Shown: positions 27,517 to 36,656, counted from the first letter of the stretch. The stretch is 64,000 nucleotides of DNA from CAWARU01 sp963784575 (GCA_963784575.1 CAWARU010000001.1:372001-436000); one strand, 5' to 3'. The notes: generated by a model not told the origin, from the letters alone. A program made the numbers and translations.

Positions 27517-28518
27517 TTATTTTTCCTCAGCAATTTTTTTGTTCATCCAGCCTTGGAGCGTTTGAACATTCGCTAGACTTTTCCTGTCAGAATCAGACAT
27601 TGGATGCGGAGGATATTGGCAATTGCGAATAAATCTATCGATTTGATCTCCGTCACGCAAAATGACGTGCAAACCGTCGTATCGCTGTCCTCGATCGTTA
27701 TTGCCCATGTTGTGAGGGGTATAGCTGCAACCCGTGATGGCCTCGCATAGGGCTGTCTCGCTGTATCCTGACTTCAAGGCCTTTGCAATGATTGCTTTGC
27801 GTTTCTGATCCAGATTCGCATTTGGATGCTGCATCACAGTTTTCCAATGCATGAACACCTGTTGGATTTTTTGGTCTCCACCGCGCGGTCGCGTCATCGA
27901 CGCGACAATGTACTCCTTCTCTTCCCTTCCTCTTCCCTTCCCTTCCAGTTCCCTTCCCCCCGGGCATGCCCGTGACGCTTCAGTCACGGATGGCTCACGC
28001 GTGAAGCACGCATCATCCACGAGTGATTCACACACAGGACAGTCGTCATCGAGACTTATTTCACATGTCTCACCATTGTCTACTATGAAAGGTCCACAGG
28101 TTTCTGCTCCTTCTATATCTTCTTGATCTGAAATGGCTTTTGATTTTTCTATTTCATTTGTGGTTTCAATAGAATCTTCAATGCCAGGGAGCGTGCTGTC
28201 TCCTTCTCGATGATTTACTTTCTGATGTTTGAACCAAGAAGGAATACAACCGTATATTTCCCCTTTATACTTATATTTTTTAATAAACCCGCGTTCGATG
28301 AATGCATTCAACACATCGGTTATGTCTACATTGTCATAAGGCAACATATCAAGTTTTAATCGTCTGGGTTGCCATCGAAAACGCCCTTCGCGATCGCAAC
28401 AACCAAACAATGCTATAAATGCCAGCCGTAAAGGCAATTTATAATGGACCTCAGCTTCGTATAGTCCTTCATGACTAAATAGTTCCGGTTTTACTGAACG
28501 GATTCTTGGTACAAACAT
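27517..28518 (-). CDS. Phage replication-organiser-like protein with intragenic dyad cluster
   Basis: This 333-aa product opens RIRSVKPELFSHEGLYEAE, then LRLAFIALFGCCDREGRFRWQPRRLKLDMLPYDNVDITDVLNAFIERGFI, the winged-helix start common to phage replication initiator/organiser proteins. Residues about 130-205 are low-complexity and acidic, then basic (GGRELEGKGRGREEKEY), encoded by a polypyrimidine tract and several inverted repeats. The C-terminal part (residues about 210-333) looks like a partner-binding region. Such a layout, with the origin inside the initiator gene, is known in lambda O. It overlaps the HTH gene upstream by 28 bp. Confidence 0.65.
   Translation of the reverse strand: MFVPRIRSVKPELFSHEGLYEAEVHYKLPLRLAFIALFGCCDREGRFRWQPRRLKLDMLPYDNVDITDVLNAFIERGFIKKYKYKGEIYGCIPSWFKHQKVNHREGDSTLPGIEDSIETTNEIEKSKAISDQEDIEGAETCGPFIVDNGETCEISLDDDCPVCESLVDDACFTREPSVTEASRACPGGRELEGKGRGREEKEYIVASMTRPRGGDQKIQQVFMHWKTVMQHPNANLDQKRKAIIAKALKSGYSETALCEAITGCSYTPHNMGNNDRGQRYDGLHVILRDGDQIDRFIRNCQYPPHPMSDSDRKSLANVQTLQGWMNKKIAEEK
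27888..28031. other. Cluster of inverted repeats and polypyrimidine tract inside the replication gene
   Basis: Within 144 bp there are five dyads: GTCGCGTC-ATC-GACGCGAC (27888-27906), CGGGCATGCCCG (27961-27972), CCGTGAC-GCTTCA-GTCACGG (27970-27989), TCACGCGTGA (27995-28004) and GTGATTCAC (28023-28031). A nearly pure pyrimidine run at about 27910-27960 (plus strand) lies between the first two. Nothing like this density occurs elsewhere in the window. It could be a replication origin or a hypervariable linker. Confidence 0.55.
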
Positions 28519-29381
28519 GATTGCTCTCCTTGTGGATTTTGAGGATTGATAAATGAAGATGATTTGAAAGTTCTGTTTTTTGTCTGCTGTGCGCCCATAG
28601 CAATGGAAATTTCTCCTTTATCCATAGCGCTAATTAATTCTAAATTTCCGTACAGACAGACTTGTTTAGCTCGGTGATAAGTATTTTTGCTTTTTAAACC
28701 AATAAGATAAGCCACATAACTATCGATTCTTTTCTCTTTGTCCCAAATGGGACAAAATGCATCGTCCATCAGGCTTCTATCAAGTGTTAATTTCGGTTTT
28801 TTAATACCATTTTTCTTTCCCTGACGGGTACACAGTAATTCTTCTAAACGTATCCCTATTGCAATTTTCTCACTGATTAATAATTCAAAATTCATTTCCT
28901 TCAGGGATCGCTTACCTAAGATCAATGCCTCTAAATCTAAGACTATGACTTGAACCTTTCTTTGCTTGGATGAATTTTCTGCGTCTAATTGGGGTAGTCC
29001 AGAGATCAATACCCTATCGGTGCCTATCATGATGGGTCGATCTTTATAAACGCATTTAGACGTGAATAGATTCCCAATTTGAATCGAATTTAATTCTACC
29101 CAGATGGGCGGTATCTTATTATTTATTCGTAAACGTCTAATTACCTTATTTGCTGCTTCAGTGTCGGGTGACAAACGTTCAATGCTGACTTGGGTTATAT
29201 CTTCGGTTAAAACTGCATACTCATAGGGAATTTCAATCTCTGGCTTATTGCACCAATTACTGGCCCGGGTCCGGCTCACTTTTAAGCGCTGGCTATAGGC
29301 GGTTACCCCGCCGCAAAAACGAATGGCTTCGAGTATTGCTCTCTTGCGCATTTCGATTTTGTTGCCGTTGCAAAAAGACAT
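28491..29381 (-). CDS. YdaS/Cro-like HTH protein with unrecognised C-terminal region
   Basis: This 296-aa protein has an HTH at about residues 12-65: RKRAILEAIRFCGGVTAYSQRLKVSRTRASNWCNKPEIEIPYEYAVLTEDITQVSIERLSPD, the pattern of YdaS/Cro-like phage regulators. Residues about 80-250 have PPIWVELNSIQIG... and read like a ParB-type partition or plasmid protein, but I cannot assign them firmly. It is the first gene of a four-gene operon (HTH, replication organiser, DUF6475, LuxR-HTH). No convincing ribosome site precedes ATG 29381, and an ATG ten codons inside (MRKRAI) may be the start. Confidence 0.6.
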   Translation of the reverse strand: MSFCNGNKIEMRKRAILEAIRFCGGVTAYSQRLKVSRTRASNWCNKPEIEIPYEYAVLTEDITQVSIERLSPDTEAANKVIRRLRINNKIPPIWVELNSIQIGNLFTSKCVYKDRPIMIGTDRVLISGLPQLDAENSSKQRKVQVIVLDLEALILGKRSLKEMNFELLISEKIAIGIRLEELLCTRQGKKNGIKKPKLTLDRSLMDDAFCPIWDKEKRIDSYVAYLIGLKSKNTYHRAKQVCLYGNLELISAMDKGEISIAMGAQQTKNRTFKSSSFINPQNPQGEQSCLYQESVQ

Positions 29382-29905
29382 TGCGAAGTCCAGACGAATC
29401 CGATATCATGCCTACCCATCAAATGCATTCCTCTGAGGAACACATTTGTACCCTTTCTAAAAACCAGGCTAATTAGAAAAGGCGACAAGGAGTTGTCGAT
29501 TTGCGAGGTAAAGGTGGGGTTGTGTTAAATGGTACGAATTTAACTTTTATGAATAAGGTTAATGAGCTAGAAATTCTTAATAAGGATCTGACATTGAACA
29601 TTTCATTTCTCCCTCAGATTAAATTCAGCCATCACCTTCAAATTTTTCTGAATCTAAGATATTTATCGAGTTGAAAATCCACCAAAAGAATTTTTTGGGG
29701 TACAAACTACCCAAGATTTATACGAATTATTTAGGTATTTAACTGGTACAATATTAAGTCTCTTCACTTTTAAGTGAAAAATAGTTAGGATTAAAGCTAC
29801 GTATTCGCAAAATGAATGCCAAAAGAAAGGTCACCTTCTGATCTTGAATTTGGGTTTAATGACGGATGAGTGTATTACTTCCAAGATTCATTAGGGCTGT
29901 AGTTA
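29382..29905. promoter_or_regulatory. 524-bp gap between divergent operons, with one palindrome
   Basis: No coding frame with a plausible start is seen. The gap must hold the promoters of the minus-strand replication operon and of the plus-strand STAND gene. A 16-bp dyad, TTCACTTTTAAGTGAA (29763-29778), lies about 127 bp before the STAND start and is a candidate binding site for one of the LuxR-type HTH proteins. TACAATATT at about 29746 is -10-like. These assignments are guesses from position. Confidence 0.4.
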
Positions 29906-32900
29906 ATGAATGAAAACCGCACAAAAATGGAAGGGAACTATTACGAGGATAATTCTAAGCTAGTTATACCACAAATAGTTTATAATACACATTTAAAATC
30001 AATAAATAAAATTACCTTTACTTCCAGAGAAGTGGATATCATTTCCTGCATCATAAGGGGAAGAAGACCAAGCAAAATTGCCTCTCTTTTGTCAATTTCA
30101 ATTAAAAACGTCGAAAATCGAATCGCTGGTATTAAATTAAAAATAGGTTGCGGCTCGCAGGAAGGAATTATTGATTTTATCGAAAAGTCTGGAAAATTTG
30201 ATATTATCCATAACTATTTTTTGATTTTGCAAACTCAATACTCTTTTGAAAAGATTCTGAAAAAGATTTCTATTCAGTCAGAGGTTAAATCGATTTGTAC
30301 TATTATTTATGATGTCAAGTCGAAACTAGATGATTCCCTCGTTCGTCAATTGAAAAAACATTTACAGCTTGCAAACATTAAAGTAATAAAAAATGAGTCA
30401 AACAATATTGATATTAGCGCGACCTCTCTGGATTTAAGCAAGCTCTCTATTATCTGTTGTCTATCAAAAACGTTGGTAGAAACCAAACCAGAAATTTTTC
30501 AAATGCTCAAATTTTCGAACGAAGAAAATCCTGCTATCATCATATCTTCAGGACAAGACGAAATTCGTCTTTTAGAAGAAATCGCTGAAGGAATATGTTA
30601 TAAGGATTTAACTAATAATAAAAACTATTTTTTATTAACCCTCGATATTCTAAAACATCTTATTCAAACGATTAATCTAGATAAATATTTTGATGAATTC
30701 AAGCAACAAAGCTTTAACGTTTCACAAATAACCGAGCAAGACGATTTGATGGCAGTCCCTTTATCCTCTAATATTTCAGCTAATGGTGGAAAGATACAAA
30801 ATAAAAGACAAATCATCAAATGGTGGGTTATTGCATGTTCTGGCTTAATTTTTCTAGGGATTGGATCATACATTTTTCTGGATTCAAATAAGACAAATAC
30901 TGCAATAGAAGAAGGAAATAATTATAGCTTAAACATGATGTCCAGAATTGAGGCTAGAGAAATCTGTAAAATACCAACACCTTGTGAGTATTTTTCTGGT
31001 CGAGAGTTCTTCATCAAAGAAATCAAAAAAATATTAGACGAAAACAGAAAGGTTGTTATTGCAGGATATCAAGGTATAGGTAAAACTCAAGTAGCTTATC
31101 AGTATGCCAAATTAAATAGTCACGATTATCCTGGCGGGAGGTTCATTATCAAGGCCGATTCGCCTCAGATCCTTATTAATTCGATTAGATCTTTATCAAT
31201 TGCTATGGGAGTTGTTACGGCAGACTGGATTAATCAGCTTAATGACGATCAAATTAAAAAAATAACGGTTCCAATATTACAAAATCATTTGGATAAATGC
31301 GAGAAAACGTTATTCGTCAACGACAATGTCAACAATTATGATGACATCAAGGAACTCATAGGAATCCAAGGAAAACAACATCACATCATTCTGACATCTT
31401 CCCAGAAACAATGGGATGCCTGGAATTTTTTAGAATTACGCGGTTTTGATCGGAGAAATCATGAGGCAGAACATTTGATTCTTGAAAGTTCTAAAAAATG
31501 AAAGTCCTGAGAATGCAAAGAGGCTAGCTAAAAAATTAGGGCATTATCCCCTGGCCATCACCCAGGCTATCAACTATTTAAAAAACAATGATATCATTAA
31601 AATAGAGGACTACCTTCGAGACTATGAAACCTTGCACGAGAGAAGGAAGGTGTTTTTAAGCTACCAATCTTTTGAGCAGAATAAGTATGCAAAAACAGCT
31701 CTTACTGCTTTTGAAATATCCAAGGAAACGCTTGTACAAGAGTTTCCCGAAGCATACCACTTGCTTAAACTTTGCGCGTATTTCTCTCATGATATTATTC
31801 CCGTTTCAATCTTCAATAATGAAATCAAAAACAGCCAAACAGCTTTAGAGGTTTTGAACAAATATTCCTTGCTTGAGATCTCAAACATTAACGGAGAATT
31901 ATTCATAAATATGCATAACATTTTAAGAGATAATCTTAAAATTCAAATGCATGAATCCAATGAAGAACTAAAAATTGAAGAAAAAGCGATCAATCTTTTT
32001 GATAAATATCTGGCTTATGACTTTTGGGATAATAAAAATATTGAAAAGTTTAGAATGACGATGCCGCATATCGAGCACTTTATTAATAATTTGATCACAC
32101 AAAACAGTGATTTAATAAAATCTGATAAATTCATTAGCCTTCTAAGTAAATCGGGCGCTTATTACATACATTGTTTGCGCGACACAGATGAATCTATTCG
32201 CCTACTTGAATTATCCAGAAAATTAACACAGGTCTCTGGTTTTGATAATAAAAAGCTACAGAATATGATTATGGAAGATCTTGCAACAGCATACTACTAT
32301 TCAGGTGAGTTTAACAAAGCAAGGCAATCGATAGAAATAGTTCAAAAGAGGAATGGCGCTTCCGATCTTTCTTATATTATTCAAGGACACATTCTGTATA
32401 ATGAATGTCGGTATGATGAAGCAGAAGCCGCCTATAATAAGGTTTTAACACTGATTGACAAAAATAAAAATCTTCAATCTTTAGCATTAACCAACCGGTC
32501 TCTTGGCCTGGTCTACTATAGAAAATCCCAATTTTCTACTCCTGAAAAATCCAAGGAATATATTCTATTGTCTAAAAAACACTTAGAAAAAGCTTTAGAT
32601 ACTCATAGAATTTTGCATAATGAAAATTTAGAAGTTGCAGTTTCAAACCATGCCTTTGGCAGAACTGCTATTGCGCTACAGGAATTTGACAAGGCCGAAC
32701 GTGCTCTATCTGATGCTTTAAGGATCGCCAAAAAATATTGCAAGAATGACGAAGACCATTATGAAGCATTGGTCATCAAAAGATCCTATGGACATTTCCT
32801 ATGCTTATATGATAAAAACCGATTTAACGAAGGTTTAAAATATTTACAGGAGGCATTTGATGGGAAGATTCACCTTTTTAAAAACAAACCCCATCAAGCG

Positions 32901-33125
32901 GTGATTGGCACTATGGAGAGTATTGTGGATGTTTACAATCGAAATCCGAAGAACCCGGAATTAAGAAAATTAATTCCCAAGGTTACTCAGTATTTGAACG
33001 ACTGGGAAACTGCTATCAGGGTTGATAACAGTCAACAAGTGAATAAGGAGCTAATGGGTAAAAGAATTTTTACCCTAAAAGAGACCATTGATAAGGTAAA
33101 CCGAGAAAACAAAATAATATTATGA
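29906..33125 (+). CDS. LuxR-HTH / TM / STAND NTPase / TPR protein, split by a frameshift
   Basis: Two overlapping frames (29906-31501 and 31482-33125) together read as one protein of about 1072 aa. Order: LuxR-type HTH (residues about 35-90, TFTSREVDIISCIIRGRRPSKIASLL), an unrecognised region, one membrane span (about 305-328, WWVIACSGLIFLGIGSYIFL), then an NB-ARC/STAND NTPase with FSGRE and Walker A GYQGIGKT at 387-394, and KKLGHYPLAITQA. TPR-like repeats follow to the end (for example AKTALTAFEISKETL, YNECRYDEAEAAYNKVL, ALQEFDKAERALSDALRIAKKY). Removing one A from the A6 run at 31492-31497 gives ILESSKNESPENAKRLAKKLGHY and heals the gene. It could be a signal-sensing regulator or a STAND-type defence protein. 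The stop overlaps the DUF2608 start. Confidence 0.75.
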
Positions 33126-34021
33126 AAAATGTAATCTGGATTAGATATACGTTTTTTATCGTATTGCTTTGCTTTAATAGTGTTTGTAACAATTGTGCTT
33201 ATGCAGAAAGGTATACTATGGAGCATATTGAACAACTTAATAATATTTTAGACAAAGCCACTTCAAAAACATTGGTTATTTTTGATGTGGATGAGGTCAT
33301 TGTTTACCCCACTAATCTAATCCAATTACAACCCGCCTCCCCTTTTTGGGAAGCCAAAATGGCGGATATCGAGAAGCGTTTAGGAAAGGATAAGCGTGAC
33401 TTGCTGCATAGCATAATGTTGTTACAATCTCGGTGGGAATTGATTGATGCCACCCTCCCACAAATAATCAATACTCTTCAGAGCAGAAATATCCAAGTTT
33501 TGGCTTTAACTTCATTTAGAACCGGCAAAATGGGTAAAATCCAATCGATTGAAGATTGGCGGAGGCAACAATTAAAAAATCACAATATAGATTTCAAAAT
33601 TACCGCTGGTATATCTAAATCTTACTTCGAAATTAATGGCTTAGAAAATTCTGATGGCACAAAAAAACCAGTATACAAAGATGGCATCATCTATACGGAC
33701 TTGCAGTCAAAAAGTGTTGTGCTCAATGCCTTCCTCGCTCACAACCATTTAAATCCCAACGAGATCATTTTTATTGATGATAGGATATCTAATGTAGAAG
33801 ACCTAGAAAGTTTTTGTAACAAAATTAATATTAATTTTATCGGAATACATGACAACAGATTGCTAACGAAGCATCCGCATTTTGATCCAAATTTAGGACA
33901 ATTCCAATTTTTTTATTTAGAGAATCATCATGTCTGGCTTAATGATAGGGAAGCAAAGGAAAAAATGCTTCAAACTCCAACTAATAATATTGAAGTATCC
34001 AGAGAAGATGTAGTTAATTGA
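33122..34021 (+). CDS. Exported DUF2608 HAD-fold protein
   Basis: This 299-aa protein has a signal peptide (residues about 1-28, ending AYA) and then a HAD hydrolase core: motif I VIFDVDEVIVYP with D55 and D57, motif II near VLALTSFRTG, and motif IV IFIDDRISNVEDL near residue 219. This matches DUF2608, a family seen mainly in intracellular bacteria such as Legionella, Coxiella and chlamydiae. The substrate is unknown. Its ATG overlaps the STAND gene stop (ATGA), so it depends on translation of that gene. The pair may form a cytoplasmic sensor plus periplasmic enzyme, but this is inference. Confidence 0.8.
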   Translation: MKNVIWIRYTFFIVLLCFNSVCNNCAYAERYTMEHIEQLNNILDKATSKTLVIFDVDEVIVYPTNLIQLQPASPFWEAKMADIEKRLGKDKRDLLHSIMLLQSRWELIDATLPQIINTLQSRNIQVLALTSFRTGKMGKIQSIEDWRRQQLKNHNIDFKITAGISKSYFEINGLENSDGTKKPVYKDGIIYTDLQSKSVVLNAFLAHNHLNPNEIIFIDDRISNVEDLESFCNKININFIGIHDNRLLTKHPHFDPNLGQFQFFYLENHHVWLNDREAKEKMLQTPTNNIEVSREDVVN

Positions 34022-34113
34022 TCTCTATGCTGTTCCTAAATGCAATTTTGTTTTAATATACACATCAGTCAGCTTCTACTTAGACACATTTGACAAATCA
34101 GAATCATAATGAT

Positions 34114-34353
34114 TTACTTTTGTACACCAGATTCGAAATACTTGAAAAGAAATAATTTTGATCCCTCTGAAGACTGCGTAATTTTCCCTTCTATTAAATA
34201 AAGGCCTTTTTGTGATTTTGACTTTCTAAGCAATGCATTGGTGATTTTCATGCATCCATTTTTTTGAGACTTACTCAATAAGTTATACGGTAATGACCCT
34301 TGCAAAGTTCCCTTCAAGTCATTGGTGGGTCTCCCATACCACCTCAATTTCAC
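34114..34353 (-). CDS. Unrecognised fragment, probable frameshifted tail of the upstream gene
   Basis: A 79-codon frame overlaps the 3' end of the gene at 34319-34933 and reads on in another frame (RWYGRPTNDLKGTLQGSLPYNLL ... LYLIEGKITQSSEGSKLFLFKYFESG). Its own ATG has no ribosome site. The alternation of strand-like segments looks coding, so I think it is the C-terminal part of the upstream protein separated by a one-base indel near 34330-34350. It could also be a chance frame. Confidence 0.35.
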   Translation of the reverse strand: MKLRWYGRPTNDLKGTLQGSLPYNLLSKSQKNGCMKITNALLRKSKSQKGLYLIEGKITQSSEGSKLFLFKYFESGVQK

Positions 34354-34933
34354 TTTGAAATCCTTGTTTTAAAAAAGTATGAAGTGAAGAAAATTTAAAT
34401 ACTTCTAATATTTCTTTCATAAATATATCTGTTGATCTAAGAAAATACCATGAAAAATCTATAAATTCCTCACACCTTTCTTTTAACGGCCCTTCTCCAT
34501 ATTGATGTTCGATAATGTTCCTTAAATCAAATAAATTATTAGCCAGGGTTTTTCGCATTAAACCAAGTGCAACCAAACTATCTCGCGATCCAAGCTTCGG
34601 GTCTAGAAATCCCATTTTTGCTAGTTTTTTGAGCTTATAAATTTTATTAAGTTCTGTTATTCTATGATCAACTGCTCTCTTCAGATTTGAAATTATATCG
34701 GCGCGATCAAAGCTATCATTATTTCTGTTAATCTTTTTCGACGCGTGCGCTAAGTAATTATAAGGCAAATGAATTGTTTTGTTGTTACGTTCTTCCAAAT
34801 TATCTACAAGATAACGCAAAGGATTTACTTGAACACTTGAATCCCAGTCTAAAAAAGATTTATCGAGCCAGAGATCTTCATTTTCGACTACAATCTCATA
34901 TAACTCTAATCGTTTTTTTAGAATTGTAAGCAT
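34319..34933 (-). CDS. Unrecognised protein with a HEPN-like R-x4-H motif
   Basis: I recognise no named family. The 204-aa product is mostly alpha-helical and charged. Near residue 138 it has L-R138-N-I-I-E-H143-Q-Y, an R-x4-H pattern on a helix as in HEPN-domain RNases, preceded by another long helical stretch (ISNLKRAVDHRITELNKIYKLKKLAKMGF). Short HEPN proteins are often toxins, but the usual small partner gene is not obvious here. It lies 7 bp downstream of the CofE-like gene and may share its transcript. Confidence 0.4.
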   Translation of the reverse strand: MLTILKKRLELYEIVVENEDLWLDKSFLDWDSSVQVNPLRYLVDNLEERNNKTIHLPYNYLAHASKKINRNNDSFDRADIISNLKRAVDHRITELNKIYKLKKLAKMGFLDPKLGSRDSLVALGLMRKTLANNLFDLRNIIEHQYGEGPLKERCEEFIDFSWYFLRSTDIFMKEILEVFKFSSLHTFLKQGFQSEIEVVWETHQ

Positions 34934-34940
34934 ATAAATT

Positions 34941-35660
34941 TCACCTTACATTAGCTGGAAAATTATATTTTTGGCTTTTCCAGTGAACAGAAGTCAAAAG
35001 TGGCGCATAAAGATCCTCTTCGATTGAGATAGAAAGCACTTTTAATTCTTCGATCATTGGAGGATTATTTTGAAATACAATTTTATCATTCTCCGCGATA
35101 ACGGCTAAAGGTGTTTGTTCACTTCCTTCACCCATGCATAAAACTGCAGCGACAGCTAGACTATCCAATACATTTAATTGTGTTACTCGTAGGGCATTTC
35201 CATAAATATCAGGCTTTCCGATATAGTTATATAGAGCTTGAAATCCGCAAAAACCTAATCCGATTCCCGTAACGCCGCGCCTTAGAGGGGTCGTATGACT
35301 ATCCGTGATAATAATGCCTAATTTATTGCATTGATAATGATTTTTTAATGCCTGCCAGAGAGCAACGGTTTCTTCTTGAATGTTGATTGGGTAAAGAATA
35401 TAGTAACCGTCACCATTTGACTCATCGATTCCCGCAGTTGGAATTAAAATCCCATTTTTTATGGTGAGGCAAATTCCATATTTTTTAGAATAATCTCCCT
35501 CTAGATATAAATCTGCTTCTTCTTGTATTAATTGAAATTTGTCATCAATATTTTCTTTTCGAACAAGCCTATTCTGACAAACACTGAGTATCTTTGAGGT
35601 AATAGCAATAATACTTCCATCTGGAACTTCAGGAATATATTGAGTGATTATTTTAACCAA
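34941..35660 (-). CDS. CofE-like (coenzyme F420-0:gamma-glutamyl ligase family) protein, N-terminus unresolved
   Basis: CofE adds glutamate to coenzyme F420. Here the family blocks are clear: VPDGSIIAITSKILSVCQNRLV, GIDESNGDGYYILYP, LGIIITDSHTTPLRRGVTGIGLGFCGF, and LNVLDSLAVAAVLCMGEGSEQTPLAVI. Gammaproteobacteria of this kind are not known to make F420, so the substrate is probably different. The only start in this frame is TTG 35660, which lacks a ribosome site. Upstream the frame reads THIIQPKESLVK, and a neighbouring frame reads GDKLTLPIGEPKSKYKVIK, so one base seems missing in the A-run near 35688-35692. It precedes the HEPN-like gene by 7 bp. Confidence 0.7.
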   Translation of the reverse strand: MVKIITQYIPEVPDGSIIAITSKILSVCQNRLVRKENIDDKFQLIQEEADLYLEGDYSKKYGICLTIKNGILIPTAGIDESNGDGYYILYPINIQEETVALWQALKNHYQCNKLGIIITDSHTTPLRRGVTGIGLGFCGFQALYNYIGKPDIYGNALRVTQLNVLDSLAVAAVLCMGEGSEQTPLAVIAENDKIVFQNNPPMIEELKVLSISIEEDLYAPLLTSVHWKSQKYNFPANVR

Positions 35661-35969
35661 AGATTCTTTTGGTTGAATAATATGCGTTTTATAACTTTGT
35701 ATTTTGATTTTGGCTCTCCAATTGGTAGGGTTAATTTATCACCTTTAACTAGGTCAAGAAAGAAAAATCAAATTTTTACGACAAACATTGCACGCCTCTT
35801 CCTAAAAAATTTTCAGCGTTCTGAAATACAGCATCAAGTCATCCAACCAAGTGAATGATTAAGCGAAACCCTTCACCCAAACTTACGTCAATCCATAAAA
35901 ACGACAACTCGTTGGCGCTCATCTTACGTAGGCTGAATTTAACTCTCAACTGAAATGGAGGAGCGAACA
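35661..35969. other. Gap between the CofE-like gene and the csrA operon
   Basis: The left 60 bases hold the out-of-frame N-terminal codons of the CofE-like gene. From about 35860 to 35960 there is a promoter-like AT-rich stretch, with the short inverted pair TTACGT...TACGTA around 35883-35932. The promoter of the 37-aa/csrA/xis/int operon should lie here, but I see no strong -35/-10 pair. Confidence 0.35.
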
Positions 35970-36083
35970 ATGGGTATGAAAGATTATGTTACGGCAAAAG
36001 AACGATTGCAACAATTAGAACCAAAGCCAAGGAATTTATTCAGACGTTTATTAGATATTTTCAGGAAAAAACCAAAAAATTAA
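35970..36083 (+). CDS. 37-aa basic protein upstream of the csrA paralogue
   Basis: A very short gene with a strong ribosome site (GGAGGAG, 35957-35963, 6 bases before ATG). The product, starting MGMKDYVTAKERLQQLEPK, is basic and helical and ends FRKKPKN. The stop at 36083 precedes the next ATG by 10 bases, and the next ribosome site (GGAG) follows the TAA directly. It is not similar to any protein I know. The clean start site and tight spacing argue that it is real and co-translated with the CsrA paralogue. Confidence 0.6.
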   Translation: MGMKDYVTAKERLQQLEPKPRNLFRRLLDIFRKKPKN

Positions 36084-36093
36084 GGAGATTCCA

Positions 36094-36264
36094 ATGCTAA
36101 TTCTACAGCGGCAACCCGGACAATCGATTTGGATAGGAAAAGATATTCAAATTATAGTACTTGGTCATTCCAAAGGTATTACTCGCATCGGCATTAATGC
36201 CCCAGAAGAACTAGTCATAGTGCAGGAAGAAATAAAACCAAAAGAAAGGATTAAGAGGTCATGA
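36094..36264 (+). CDS. csrA: CsrA-family RNA-binding regulator (ICE paralogue), Gln at position 44
   Basis: CsrA proteins are dimers that bind GGA motifs in mRNA leaders. This 56-aa gene has AAGGAGAT before its ATG. It begins MLILQRQPGQSIWIGKDI and continues to RIGINAPEELVIVQEEI, aligning without gaps to CsrA (L4, R6, G24, R31, N35, A36, P37, E45, E46, I47). The key RNA-binding Arg44 of CsrA is Gln44 here, and position 43 is Val. CsrA paralogues on Legionella integrative elements are known to regulate the elements, so a link to conjugation or excision is likely. Its stop overlaps the next start (ATGA). Confidence 0.88.
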   Translation: MLILQRQPGQSIWIGKDIQIIVLGHSKGITRIGINAPEELVIVQEEIKPKERIKRS

Positions 36265-36656
36265 GCGAGCTATTACCTAGACTCGTTCGACTTAAAGATG
36301 CCCCCAGGTACTTGGGTATGGATAAAAACCGCTTCAATAAAGAAGTGCGTCCATACCTCACACAAATACCTATCGGGGTCCAGGGTATAGCTTTTGACAG
36401 ACTTGATTTAGACGCTTGGGTAGAGCAATATAAATGCTGTAGCGGGCGTCTATCAGTTACCAACTCTAGGAGTAGGCAACTATGGGACGCAAAATATCGC
36501 CAGGGCTCGTTAAGCGAGGTAACCTCTGGCACATCCAAAAACGGGTTCTCGGATGCAGCATTCGAGAAAGCACTGGCGCTGAGTCTCTCAGCGAGGCAGA
36601 AGCGTATCTCGCAAGGCGAATCGAGGAAATCAGGCAAGCTAGAATCTACGGTGTAA
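36261..36656 (+). CDS. AlpA/excisionase-like HTH protein
   Basis: This 131-aa protein opens with a MerR-like/AlpA HTH: LVRLKDAPRYLGMDKNRFNKEVRPYLTQIPIGVQGIAFDRLDLDAWVEQY, typical of excisionases and AlpA-type activators beside integrases. The C-terminal 60 residues (RSRQLWDAKYRQGSLSEVTSGTSKNG...) are low complexity and overlap the start of the integrase gene for 175 bp in another frame, a layout common in such modules. It probably directs excision or activates int. Its start overlaps the CsrA paralogue's stop. Confidence 0.75.
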   Translation: MSELLPRLVRLKDAPRYLGMDKNRFNKEVRPYLTQIPIGVQGIAFDRLDLDAWVEQYKCCSGRLSVTNSRSRQLWDAKYRQGSLSEVTSGTSKNGFSDAAFEKALALSLSARQKRISQGESRKSGKLESTV

